A stretch of 44,029 bases of DNA. Origin: Bacteroidota bacterium (GTDB lineage Bacteria > Bacteroidota > Bacteroidia > 2-12-FULL-35-15). Positions 1 to 9,469 of the stretch are shown one piece after another. Under the pieces are notes generated by a model, which ran no database searches, was not told the DNA's origin, and saw only the letters and a list, made by a program, of their open reading frames with translations. Location: assembly GCA_947479085.1 (NCBI GenBank), contig CANJYB010000031.1, positions 1 to 44,029 on the forward strand, written 5' to 3'. The position numbers and the translations under genes are program-made. Every line of letters begins with the position of its first letter. Position 1 is the first letter of the stretch.

Positions 1-123
1 TTGGTGAGCGGAACAAATACAATGAAAACCAACATTGAAGATTTCAAAAACGGAATGTATTTCGTGAGATTATTAGATGTTAATTCAAATGTTATCCACT
101 CTCAAACGGTGATTAAACAATAA
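1..123 (+). CDS. 3' end of a T9SS cargo protein (type A C-terminal sorting domain)
   Basis: The frame is open from base 1 to a TAA at 121-123, so the start lies outside the window. The 40 residues fit the end of a Por-secretion type A domain: a short 'FKNGMYFVRLLD' strand followed by a basic 'VIKQ' terminus. This segment normally directs a periplasmic protein through the type IX secretion system and is removed or used for surface attachment. Nothing can be said of the passenger domain. A strong terminator follows directly. Confidence 0.75.
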   Translation: MVSGTNTMKTNIEDFKNGMYFVRLLDVNSNVIHSQTVIKQ

Positions 124-141
124 GAATAAAGTTAATTTAAA

Positions 142-187
142 AGAACTCCTCCTTCCGGAATATCCGGAAGGGGGAGTTCTTTTTTTT
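142..187 (+). terminator. Rho-independent terminator after the first T9SS gene
   Basis: An 18-bp stem (142-159 with 163-180, one G-T type mismatch) with a 3-nt loop is followed by a run of T (178-187). It lies 19 bases after the stop codon. Confidence 0.85.
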
Positions 188-189
188 AT

Positions 190-641
190 AGGATGTATGT
201 GGATTGTTATTAGAAATAGAATTCTTTAACATAAAGTATAAACTTCAATTAAGTTTGATTTGCCATTGAGAGGTCATCTTTTTTTACCTTATGGGAAGAA
301 AATTAATTTTCTTCCATTTTTAAATCAAAAGGAAAAATTCAAATTAGTTTTTGTTTAAAATAACTTCATTAAATATTAAATCAATTTAACATGTATAAAA
401 GTAAGGAGGATTAGAGGGAAATTTAATTTCTTTACCCTCTTAATCATGCATCAATACTTTACTTTTTTTTAGCTTTTCCTGATTTCTTTTGAACCTTATT
501 TAATAAAATATTAACAATATTTTATTCCAATGCAACTTTTTTGTACTTTTACGCATCTGTATAACAAAGAACTAACAGTTTTATCAACAATTATTTATTT
601 TGAAGAAAAATTATTAACCCATTGCTAATCCAGTAAATATA
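190..641. other. AT-rich intergenic region upstream of the large T9SS gene
   Basis: This 450-bp stretch has no convincing gene. Its right end holds the promoter-like box at 544-551 and about 90 bases of leader. The rest is AT-rich sequence in which I see nothing specific. Confidence 0.5.
520..551 (+). promoter_or_regulatory. Bacteroidota-type promoter of the first large repeat protein
   Basis: TACTTTTA at 544-551 resembles the -7 box TAnnTTTG. The surrounding bases (ATGCAACT..TTTTGTA.TTTTACGC) recur almost unchanged before the paralogous gene at 4360-4367. The -33 element (T-rich, about 520-525) is weak here. The leader would be about 85 nt. Confidence 0.45.
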
Positions 642-3600
642 ATGTTGCTTCCTTACAAAACCATCTTATTAAAAGCCAAAATCGTCTTTGTTTCATTGAT
701 GGTATTGGTTTTTTGTTTTGATACAAATAAAGCAAATGCACAGGCCACTGCCACCTGTGGTGCAGTTGTTTCTTTTATGCCATTAAACACATGCGCTACA
801 AACGTTGCTATTAGTGATCCAACTAATGACTATCCCGCTCTTCCTGCTGCTGCTTGTTTAAATGGTGGTACTTTCCGTAGAGAAGGTTGGCTTGGGTTTA
901 CAGTCCCGGCAGGACCAAATCAAAATGTTACCATTACGGCTACCCTAGCATCCACAACACAAAATTTGGGAATTGAAGCTTTTTCTGCTTGTAATGCTGC
1001 AAATATAATAAACTGTGCAAATGCAATCCCGGTGGGCACCGCTTCTTGTGAAGCGCTAGCTTTACCTAATCTCGCTCCGGGTAATTATTATTTCAGGCTA
1101 TTAAATCTTTTAGCAGGAGGTTCTAATATTACAGTTGCCAAACTTTGTGTTAATACAACACCTGTGAACGATGATTGTTCAGGTGCTATTACTTTAACCC
1201 CTGCTGCTGCTTCGGCTCCCTGCTCTAATTACAATGCCAGTACTGCTGGAGCCACACAATCGTTACCTGCTAATTTAGGATGTTCTTTAACTTCTGCTAA
1301 TTCTGCCAATGATGATGTATGGTTTACTTTCTTTGCTACCACTACTACTCATGTAATTACCGTTACTCCTTCTGTAAATTTTAATGCTGTTTTCGAAGTA
1401 TATACGTCTTCATGTGGAGGTACTTCCATTAATTGCACCAATGTTAATAATAGCGGTGGTCAGCCGGAAATATCAACATTGACAGGGCTTTCTATTGGTA
1501 CTCAATATTGGATTCGAGTATTTGATAATGGTTCAAATGCTTCCGGAATTCCTCTTACTTCTACTTTTGATATATGTATTCAAACTCCTCCTGCAAATGA
1601 TAATTGCCCTAATGCAATAGTACTTACTCCTTCGGCTTCCTGTGTGGGAGTATCAGGAAATGTAGGAGTTGCTTCCAATTCCGGAATTGCAGTTTCCGCA
1701 GGTTGCCCTACAAGTAATCCTGATGATGATGTGTGGTACACCTTTACCGCTACCGGCACTTCGCATACTATTTCAGTAACAGGTTCTGCCAGTTTTGATC
1801 CTGGATTCGAAGTATTTACCGGTCCCTGCGGTGCCCTTTCTTCTGTTATTTGCAATGCTCCGGGTGGTGTTCCGGGAACTACTATTACTACCATCCTTAC
1901 CCCCACTGTTATTGGTACACAATATTGGGTAAGGGTATATGATTACGGAGTGGCATACCCGGGCACTACTACATTTACTATTTGTGTGTTAAATCCTCCC
2001 CCAGCCAATGATGATTGTGCAGGTGCAGTAGCTTTATCTCCTTTAAGCACCACTTGTGTGGCAGGTTCCAATCAACAAACCGGAAATGTTTCTGGAGCTA
2101 CACAGTCAATGATTGGATGTACAGGTAATGCAAATGATGATGTCTGGTATAGTTTTACTACTAATGGCACAGCTTCGCAACCGTATTTGGTTTCAGCTAG
2201 CGGAAACGGTACATTCGACCCTGTTATTCAGGTGTTTTCGGGCACCTGTGCAGGGCTGGTTTCCTTGGCTTGTATAAATGCAAATTCAGGAGGTGGTACT
2301 TCCGAATCAACCACTTTAACCACCGGAATTCAATTAACAGCAAGCACTACGTATTACATTAGGGTGTATGATGCAAATTCCGGTTACCCATCAAATACTA
2401 CCTTTTCAGTATGTGTCACCATACCACCACTTAGTGATAATTGTCCTGGGTTAACAATAGGAGTATATGGAAATAATACAACTCCTGCACTCTGTGGCAT
2501 TTCCACAGGAGGCAATGCCTTAGGAGCCACAGCTTCCGGTTTGCCCGCTACCTGCGGAGGTTCTCCTTCTGCAGATGTATTTTATAACTTTTTCGCAACC
2601 TCTACTTCTCATATTGTTACTGTAACCGCTTGTGCTAATTTCAACCCTGTGATACAGGTATATTCAGGTTCCTGTGGAGGAACTTCCATTAACTGTACCA
2701 ATGCAGGAGGAAATGGAGCTACTGAAACGGCTTATTTATCAGGGCTCACCATCGGAGCTCAATATTGGGTCAGGATTTACGATTTTAACGGAGTTTCCGC
2801 ATGTACCAATTACAGCATTTGTGTTTCCACTCCTCCAATCAATGACCCATGTACAGCTGCCATTACACTCACGCCTAATACAAGTTGTACCAATGTTTCC
2901 GGTTCAGTCTTAAACGGAACACAATCTTTTCCTGCCAATTGTGGTGGAACGGTTACTTCTGATGTATGGTATAAATTTACGGCCGTTCAATCCAGCCAAA
3001 CCGTTACTGTTACTGCATCGGGAGGCATCAATATTGTTTATGAATTATTTTCCTCTAATCCTTGCGGAGGCGCAGGAACATCTTTAGGATGTATTAATGC
3101 GGGAGGTGTTGGAGTAAGTGAAACCAATAACTGGACAGGTTTAACAGCAGGGGCACAATATTGGATACGTGTGTATGATTTTTCAGGAGCACCATCTACT
3201 TTTACTTTTGCAATCTGTGTTATTTCTCCAAATATATTGGCAAATGACTGTATAAATGCATATAATATATGTACCAATTTTACTTTTTCCATCAGTCCTG
3301 TAGGGCCAGGAAGTGTTGCTGATTTACCTGCAGTTGGAACAATGGGAAACCCACAATATATTGCTGGGGATGGAGTTTTTAGCCCATGGGGTACCGACCA
3401 CCAGGGATGTTTGCAAAGTGGAGAAATTAATCCAACATGGTGGCTGGTGAATATTTCCGGCACGGGAACGCTTGAGTTTACCATGGGAGTAGGTACTCAG
3501 GCTGGGTTTACCGACTGGGTAATGTATCCTTATACCACCTGTGGTGCCATTGCAGCGAATACAGTAGCTCCAATTCGTTGCAACTGGAACGCCACGCCAA

Positions 3601-4193
3601 GCGGAGGTACAGGTTGCGTTGCCACCATACCTGGGGGAGGAAATGCGCAAAATTACGAACCACCTATAGCTGTTACTGCCGGGCAACAGTATGTGATCTG
3701 TTTTACTAACTGGAGCGGGCTTACTACCACCGTGCCATTGGTATTTGGAGGTTCGGCTTCTGTAACCTGTGCCCCATTGCCAATTGAACTTACCAGCTTT
3801 ACAGGTGAAAAATTAAGAGATGGAGTCAATTTATTAAAATGGACCACTGCTACAGAAACAAACAATGATTATTTCCGGATAGAAAGAAGTGCTGATGCTG
3901 TAAACTGGGAGAACATAGGAATGGTGCAGGGTGCCGGAACCTCCTACAGTCAGCTCAATTACGCTTTAAAAGATTATACCCCTCCAAACATGATTAATTA
4001 CTACCGCCTGGTGCAGGTAGATTATGATGGTCATTGGGTTCCTTCGGGTATTGTTTCCATCAATAATTCCTTTCAGACTTCCGGAATTATGAGAATAACC
4101 AACATGATGGGACAGGATGTACCTGTTGATTATGAAGGCATGAGGCTGATTTATTATAAAGACGGAACGGTGGTTAAAAAGTTAGGAAAGTAA
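642..4193 (+). CDS. Large secreted repeat protein with PPC-like modules and T9SS-type end
   Basis: A signal peptide (residues 1-34, hydrophobic core then ANAQA) is followed by a divergent N-terminal module (35-172). Five modules of 135-145 residues then follow, starting near 173, 315, 452, 595 and 731. Each has a 'PPxNDxC' opening, a '(D)DVWYTF' core, an '(F/Q)V(F/Y)SGxC' strand, a '(Q)YW(I/V)RVYD' strand and a closing 'ICV' before the next opening. This is the pattern of bacterial pre-peptidase C-terminal (PPC)-like beta domains. A different Cys-rich module (864-1045) follows, then the 'IELTSF' beta domain (1046-1141) common in T9SS cargo, and a 40-residue tail. The tail lacks the usual 'PNP' strand of type A sorting domains. 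The likely role is extracellular adhesion or binding, but no ligand can be inferred. It is a tandem paralogue of the next gene. Confidence 0.85.
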   Translation: MLLPYKTILLKAKIVFVSLMVLVFCFDTNKANAQATATCGAVVSFMPLNTCATNVAISDPTNDYPALPAAACLNGGTFRREGWLGFTVPAGPNQNVTITATLASTTQNLGIEAFSACNAANIINCANAIPVGTASCEALALPNLAPGNYYFRLLNLLAGGSNITVAKLCVNTTPVNDDCSGAITLTPAAASAPCSNYNASTAGATQSLPANLGCSLTSANSANDDVWFTFFATTTTHVITVTPSVNFNAVFEVYTSSCGGTSINCTNVNNSGGQPEISTLTGLSIGTQYWIRVFDNGSNASGIPLTSTFDICIQTPPANDNCPNAIVLTPSASCVGVSGNVGVASNSGIAVSAGCPTSNPDDDVWYTFTATGTSHTISVTGSASFDPGFEVFTGPCGALSSVICNAPGGVPGTTITTILTPTVIGTQYWVRVYDYGVAYPGTTTFTICVLNPPPANDDCAGAVALSPLSTTCVAGSNQQTGNVSGATQSMIGCTGNANDDVWYSFTTNGTASQPYLVSASGNGTFDPVIQVFSGTCAGLVSLACINANSGGGTSESTTLTTGIQLTASTTYYIRVYDANSGYPSNTTFSVCVTIPPLSDNCPGLTIGVYGNNTTPALCGISTGGNALGATASGLPATCGGSPSADVFYNFFATSTSHIVTVTACANFNPVIQVYSGSCGGTSINCTNAGGNGATETAYLSGLTIGAQYWVRIYDFNGVSACTNYSICVSTPPINDPCTAAITLTPNTSCTNVSGSVLNGTQSFPANCGGTVTSDVWYKFTAVQSSQTVTVTASGGINIVYELFSSNPCGGAGTSLGCINAGGVGVSETNNWTGLTAGAQYWIRVYDFSGAPSTFTFAICVISPNILANDCINAYNICTNFTFSISPVGPGSVADLPAVGTMGNPQYIAGDGVFSPWGTDHQGCLQSGEINPTWWLVNISGTGTLEFTMGVGTQAGFTDWVMYPYTTCGAIAANTVAPIRCNWNATPSGGTGCVATIPGGGNAQNYEPPIAVTAGQQYVICFTNWSGLTTTVPLVFGGSASVTCAPLPIELTSFTGEKLRDGVNLLKWTTATETNNDYFRIERSADAVNWENIGMVQGAGTSYSQLNYALKDYTPPNMINYYRLVQVDYDGHWVPSGIVSINNSFQTSGIMRITNMMGQDVPVDYEGMRLIYYKDGTVVKKLGK

Positions 4194-4336
4194 TTATTTT
4201 CTAACCTTTTTTATTCTGATTCTTTTAACAACAATTTTTTAATTGACGGACTTTTCGAAAATAGTCTTTTTTAATACTACATATTTCTACTTTGGTCGAA
4301 ACCTGCCTTTTTTTGTAAAAATAAATTTACTATTAT

Positions 4337-4367
4337 TTTGTGTTCATGCAACTATTTTGTAATTTTA
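4337..4367 (+). promoter_or_regulatory. Promoter of the second large repeat protein
   Basis: TTTG at 4337-4340, a 19-bp spacer and TAATTTTA at 4360-4367 fit the Bacteroidota -33/-7 promoter with one change in the last position. The block matches the one before the first paralogue, so the promoter was copied with the gene. The leader is about 85 nt. Confidence 0.5.
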
Positions 4368-4455
4368 CGCGTCTATAATTAAGATAGAAGTAATATACAA
4401 TTAAATTTATATTTGCATAGAAATTATTAACCTCATTATAAAACCCAACAAAATA

Positions 4456-7400
4456 ATGTTGAATCCTTACAAATTCATTTTATCAAAAACCAAAATCCTC
4501 TTTGTTTCATTGATGATATTGGCTTTTTGCTTTTATTCCAATAAAGCTAATGCACAGGCGCCCGGAGCTACATGCATCGCTGCTGTTGCTATTGGAGGTA
4601 CCGGGGCTGTTCCTGGTTGTACCGGTGCAGTAACAATGAATGATTTTACTCAGGAAGTAGGTTCACCAGCCATGACCTGTTTGGGTGCAGGAATATTTAG
4701 GAGGGAAGGATGGTATACATTCAATGCGCCAGGAGGACAAGCCATTACTGTAACTGCCACTGCTACAACTGCTACCAGCAATCTTTTAATACAAGTTATT
4801 TCTGGTACTTGTGCAGCCGAAGTGCAAATTGGCTGCGCAAATAATATTATAACTAATAGTGCTCAAACTGAGGCCGTTTCCTTAGGCGTATTAGGTGCTG
4901 GAACTTATTTCATCCGAATTGTTAATGTTGGTACATCAGTAAACATGGCTGTTTCTAACGTTTGTGTTAATGCAACTCCTGCCAATGATGACTGTGCCAA
5001 TGCAAGTCCGATTGTTCCCTTAGGTGCTTCGTTAGGTTGTGGAGGAACCGCAGGTACAACAGCAGGTGCGACCCAACAAAATACAATAGCTCCTTGCACC
5101 GCTGCAAACACCACTAATGATGATGTTTGGTACACTTTCACGACCACTTCTACTTCGCATATTATTACCGTTACTCCTTCCGCAAGTATGAATATAGTTT
5201 TCGAATTATTTTCAACCAATCCTTGCGGTGGCGCTGGAACTTCACTTAATTGTGTAAATATAAACGGGGTAGGACAGACAGAAACATTAAGTCTTACTGG
5301 TATAGGAATTGCAACTCAATATTGGGTTAGGGTTTATGATGTAGGGACAGGTATTCCTGCTACCTCCACATTTACCATCTGCATTCAAACACCTCCGCCC
5401 AATGATAATTGTTTAAATGCAATAGTTCTTGCTCCTGCTGCAACCTGTGTTACAACTACAGGTAATGTAGGGGTTGCCTCCTCTTCAGGAATTGCAGCTT
5501 CAGGAACTTGCGCATCCAGCAACCCTGACGATGACGTTTGGTATACTTTTACCGCTACAGGTACCACACATACTATCCAAGTAACAGGTTCTGCAAATTT
5601 CGATCCGGGGTATGAGGTTTTTACAGGTTCCTGCGGGGCTCTTACATCCATATTCTGTAATGCATCCGGAGGAAATTCGGGACTTACTCTTACAGATGTT
5701 ATTGCCACCATTCCTACTACTCAATATTGGATTCGTGTATATGATTATGGTATTGCCTATCCAGCATCCACCACTTTTACCATTTGTATTTTAAATCCGC
5801 CTCCGGCTAATGATGATTGTACAGGAGCTATAGCTTTAACTCCTTTAACTTCAACCTGTGTAGCCGGTTCTAATCAGCAAACAGGAGATGTTTCCGGTGC
5901 CACACAATCGATGGTAGGATGTACAGGAGTAGCCAATGATGATGTATGGTATACATTCACCACTACTGCAACTCCTAATCAGCCTTATTTAATTACTGTC
6001 AGCGGTGCTGCCCCTTTTAATGCTGTATTTGAAGTGTTTTCAGGAACCTGTGCTGCTCTTGTTTCTGTGCCAACAAGCTGTACAAATGCGACAGGTGCTG
6101 GAGGCACGGAGACGTTAACATTGACGGCAGGATTTCAATTAGCTGTAAGTACTACTTATCGCATAAGGGTTTATGATGCAAATTCAGGTTATCCTACCAA
6201 TACTAATTTTACTATTTGTGTTACTATTCCACCTATTAATGATAATTGTAATGGAACTTCAATAGGAGTATATGGTAATATAACAACTCCGGCAATTTGT
6301 GGTTTAACTACTGCGGGAACCTTAACAGGTGCAACTGCTTCCGGATTTGCAGCTACCTGCGGAGGAACCCCTTCTGCAGATGTGTTTTATACTTTTACAT
6401 CTACCTCCACTACTCATATTATAACCGTAACCCCTACCTGTGGAACAATGAATCCTGCAATACAGGTGTATTCCGGTTCCTGTGGAGGAACTTCTATAAG
6501 CTGTACCAATGCTTTTGGAAATGGGGTGGCCGAAAATGCCTATTTATCAGGGCTTACTAATGCCACTGTTTATTATGTAAGAGTATATGATTTTAATGGT
6601 GTTTCTGCCTGCACTTCTTTTAATATTTGTGTTTCCACACCTCCAGTTAATGACCCTTGTGCTTCGGCAATTAACTTAACTGTTTCTACTTCCTGTGTTA
6701 ATACTTCCGGTTCCATCTTAAACGGAACACAATCGTTTGTTTCTAATTGTGCAGGCACAACAGTTTCTTCTGATGTATGGTATAGGTTTACAGCTGCGTC
6801 TGCCACACAAACTATAACAGTTACAGGTGCAGCAGGGATAGATGTCGTGTATGAATTATATTCGAGCAGTCCTTGCGCAGGAGGAGGAACATATGTAGGT
6901 TGCCGGAATTTAACAGGTACAGGAGGTAGTGAAACTAATGCATGGACAGGATTAACTGCAGGAAATGTTTATTGGGTAAGAGTGTATGATGCCAGTGGTG
7001 GCAATACCACTTCAGCATTTGCTATTTGTGTGGTTACTCCTTTAAATAATACATGTGCCAATGCTATTCCTGTTACTTGCGGTGTAACCTATACAGGAAA
7101 TTCAAATATAGGTATCGCCAATGCACCGGCATCCTGTACATCCAACGCAGGAGGAAATCCTGGAGTATGGTATGTATTTACGGGTACAGGACAAAATGTA
7201 TTTGCCAGTTTATGTGGTTCCAGTTATGACACCCAGATATATGTTTATAGCAGTACCGGCCCTTGTACTGGCTTAGCTTGTGTTGCGGGAAATGATGATT
7301 CGGGAGGTGTTTGTGGTTTACAATCGATTACAACGTTTGGAACCACGGCCGGTGTTAATTACTATATTTTTATATGTGGTTTTTCGGGTCAAACAGGTGC

Positions 7401-8448
7401 ATTTACCATGAACCTTACTTGTCTTACTCCTCCTGTTAACGATATGTGTGCAGGGGCAATAAATGTAACCTGTGGTATACAAGGAAGTACAGGTTCCAAT
7501 ACAACCGCGGGGTCTACAGCCCAGGCTTCCGCTAATGGTGACATTACCAATTGCAGCGGAGCTTCAGGTGCAACAGCACAATACCCCACTGGAGTTTGGT
7601 ATCTTTTTGATGGAAATGTTAATGGTGGAAGCACGGTCAACGTAAGTTTATGTGGCTCGAGTTTTAATACGATGCTTGGAGTATGGAGCGCCACTTCCTG
7701 TGCTGGTCCTTTTACCTGTGTGGCAGGTAATGACGACTTCTGCGGAACCTCTTCTCAGGTAACCTTTACCGCAGGAGTAGGCACCCTTTACTATATTGAA
7801 GTTTTTGGATTTTATACACAGTTTTATAGTGGTCCTGCCACAGGTTCATTCACATTGAATGTTCAGGCCACAGGCGCAGGTTGTCAGGTTTTGCCTATTG
7901 AATTAGTTTACTTTACTGCAGAAGCAGCCGGTAAGCGAAATCTTATAAAATGGTCCACAGCAACGGAAACCAACAATGATTATTTTACTATTGAAAAAGC
8001 AAATGATGGTGTGGGCTGGATGACCCTAGGAAGAGTAAATGGTGCAGGAACCAGCACCCAGGTGATTGATTACCATACTTACGATGACGAACCTTATAAT
8101 AATGTTACGTATTATCGTTTAAAACAAACAGATTACAACGGTGCTTATACTTACTCCGCAATAATAGCTGTTAACAATAGTATGAACGAGGTTAGTGTTA
8201 ATAATGTTCATCCCAACCCTACTACTGATGATATTGCCTTTGATTTCAATTCGGTTGCAAAAGGTAATGTTCGGGTTCAGATTCTTGATTACTTAGGAAG
8301 AGTTGTTTCTGATGAAGTGCAAAACGTAAATGATGGTGTCTCCGTTATCAATTCGAAAATGGGAAATCTTTCAAAAGGTGTATATTCTTTGAAAGTAATG
8401 TTTGAGCAAACCGGTTATATATCTATAACCAAGGTGGTGAAAAATTAA
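4456..8448 (+). CDS. Large secreted repeat protein with canonical T9SS type A sorting domain
   Basis: The signal peptide (1-34) is nearly the same as in the upstream paralogue. An N-terminal module (35-173) is followed by five PPC-like modules starting near 174, 312, 448, 591 and 729, with the same 'NDxC', 'DVWYTF' and 'RVYD' signatures. Two further modules (862-990 and 991-1144) are of a second type with 'GVWYxF', 'SLCGSSxxT' and 'CVAGNDD' motifs. An 'IELVYF' beta domain (1146-1240) and a full type A sorting domain (about 1245-1330: 'HPNPTTD', 'ILDYLGRVV', 'LSKGVYSLKV', 'KVVKN') end the protein. Secretion to the cell surface or medium by T9SS is well supported; the bound target is unknown. 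The gene probably arose by duplication, with later exchange of the C-terminal modules. Confidence 0.88.
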   Translation: MLNPYKFILSKTKILFVSLMILAFCFYSNKANAQAPGATCIAAVAIGGTGAVPGCTGAVTMNDFTQEVGSPAMTCLGAGIFRREGWYTFNAPGGQAITVTATATTATSNLLIQVISGTCAAEVQIGCANNIITNSAQTEAVSLGVLGAGTYFIRIVNVGTSVNMAVSNVCVNATPANDDCANASPIVPLGASLGCGGTAGTTAGATQQNTIAPCTAANTTNDDVWYTFTTTSTSHIITVTPSASMNIVFELFSTNPCGGAGTSLNCVNINGVGQTETLSLTGIGIATQYWVRVYDVGTGIPATSTFTICIQTPPPNDNCLNAIVLAPAATCVTTTGNVGVASSSGIAASGTCASSNPDDDVWYTFTATGTTHTIQVTGSANFDPGYEVFTGSCGALTSIFCNASGGNSGLTLTDVIATIPTTQYWIRVYDYGIAYPASTTFTICILNPPPANDDCTGAIALTPLTSTCVAGSNQQTGDVSGATQSMVGCTGVANDDVWYTFTTTATPNQPYLITVSGAAPFNAVFEVFSGTCAALVSVPTSCTNATGAGGTETLTLTAGFQLAVSTTYRIRVYDANSGYPTNTNFTICVTIPPINDNCNGTSIGVYGNITTPAICGLTTAGTLTGATASGFAATCGGTPSADVFYTFTSTSTTHIITVTPTCGTMNPAIQVYSGSCGGTSISCTNAFGNGVAENAYLSGLTNATVYYVRVYDFNGVSACTSFNICVSTPPVNDPCASAINLTVSTSCVNTSGSILNGTQSFVSNCAGTTVSSDVWYRFTAASATQTITVTGAAGIDVVYELYSSSPCAGGGTYVGCRNLTGTGGSETNAWTGLTAGNVYWVRVYDASGGNTTSAFAICVVTPLNNTCANAIPVTCGVTYTGNSNIGIANAPASCTSNAGGNPGVWYVFTGTGQNVFASLCGSSYDTQIYVYSSTGPCTGLACVAGNDDSGGVCGLQSITTFGTTAGVNYYIFICGFSGQTGAFTMNLTCLTPPVNDMCAGAINVTCGIQGSTGSNTTAGSTAQASANGDITNCSGASGATAQYPTGVWYLFDGNVNGGSTVNVSLCGSSFNTMLGVWSATSCAGPFTCVAGNDDFCGTSSQVTFTAGVGTLYYIEVFGFYTQFYSGPATGSFTLNVQATGAGCQVLPIELVYFTAEAAGKRNLIKWSTATETNNDYFTIEKANDGVGWMTLGRVNGAGTSTQVIDYHTYDDEPYNNVTYYRLKQTDYNGAYTYSAIIAVNNSMNEVSVNNVHPNPTTDDIAFDFNSVAKGNVRVQILDYLGRVVSDEVQNVNDGVSVINSKMGNLSKGVYSLKVMFEQTGYISITKVVKN

Positions 8449-8500
8449 AGTTCTGCAATACATTTGCATTATAGTTACTCACTTCGTTAATATGTTTCAA

Positions 8501-8532
8501 AAAAGAATCCCGCAAGTGCGGGATTCTTTTTT
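8501..8532. terminator. Bidirectional terminator between convergent genes
   Basis: A perfect 12-bp stem (8502-8513 with 8518-8529), a 4-nt loop, and A-rich and T-rich flanks on both sides allow it to serve the plus-strand T9SS gene and the minus-strand peptidase gene that converge here. Confidence 0.88.
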
Positions 8533-8628
8533 GATATTAATCGATGTTTAAAATTGAGGTTACTATAATAAGAAACACTTTATGTGCGGATGGATTTATA
8601 GCTATTCCAATCCTGAATCAGCAGTGTA

Positions 8629-9405
8629 TTAAATAATCCTCTTGAGTAGCCTTAACCGGTGGGTATAATCCTTTCCTTCGTTATTAAATATCCCCTGGTG
8701 GTCAAATCCATCTATCCTTACTTTTCCTGAAGCATGAATAATTTTATTATTATTCATTACTATTCCCACATGTACAATGCGGCCTTCGTCATTATCAAAA
8801 AAAGCAAGGTCACCGGGCTCTGCCTCTTCCACAAAACTTAATGTTTCGCCTTGTTCGGCTTGCTGGTAAGCGTCCCTAAACAATTTTGTTCCGTTCAGTT
8901 TATAAACCATCTGCGTTAAACCTGAACAATCAATACCAAAAGGTGATTTGCCTCCCCATAGATAGGGAGCATGAAGATACATCAGGGCCATTTCTACTAT
9001 ATCTTCCTTTAAAGAAGGAACTCCGCAATTAACAAAGGATCCATCATAAGTATAATTTTCTTTTTCTACCACACATTCCCCTGCATCAAAACAAGGAAGG
9101 GAACTACCTAAAACGATAGGGAAAAACTGGGATGTTTTGATATTGGTGATAACCTGTATTATTTCATCTGTACAGAAAGAATCGGAAGAATTCAGTTTAT
9201 CAAACGTGTGTGAATTAATTGGAAGAAATTGTTTCCTGTCTATCCAGCACTCATAATTATCATAAGCTATTTTTATTTTACACCAACTGCCAAGCGTTTC
9301 CAATACCTGAAAGTTATCTCCGAATAAAAGTTGAGTGACCATCTCGCTTTTATCAGCAGGCTCTTTTCGGCAGGGTACTATACTTAAATTGCAGATTCCG
9401 TACAT
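8629..9405 (-). CDS. NlpC/P60 (C40) family cell-wall peptidase with SH3-like N-terminus
   Basis: The C-terminal domain (about 130-258) carries the NlpC/P60 signature: 'GIDCSG' with nucleophile Cys160, 'HVGIV' with His212, and His224 in 'IIHAS'. These form the expected Cys-His-polar catalytic set. The first ~60 residues fit a bacterial SH3 domain ('GDNFQVLETLGSWCKI'), and the middle is a second targeting segment. Such enzymes cleave gamma-D-Glu to diamino-acid bonds in peptidoglycan stem peptides. There is no signal peptide, so the enzyme may act on recycled muropeptides in the cytoplasm, as YkfC-like enzymes do. The thiolase gene lies 64 bp upstream on the same strand. Confidence 0.85.
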   Translation of the reverse strand: MYGICNLSIVPCRKEPADKSEMVTQLLFGDNFQVLETLGSWCKIKIAYDNYECWIDRKQFLPINSHTFDKLNSSDSFCTDEIIQVITNIKTSQFFPIVLGSSLPCFDAGECVVEKENYTYDGSFVNCGVPSLKEDIVEMALMYLHAPYLWGGKSPFGIDCSGLTQMVYKLNGTKLFRDAYQQAEQGETLSFVEEAEPGDLAFFDNDEGRIVHVGIVMNNNKIIHASGKVRIDGFDHQGIFNNEGKDYTHRLRLLKRII

Positions 9406-9469
9406 TTTAGAGAATGAGAAAAGAGAAGTTTAAATTAAAATGGGCTCACCTGAAATTTGAAATCTGAAG

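Noticed and set aside
1580-1906. Minus-strand open frames inside the giant repeat genes
   Set aside because: They are antisense shadows of the repetitive coding sequence with compositional bias and no start context.
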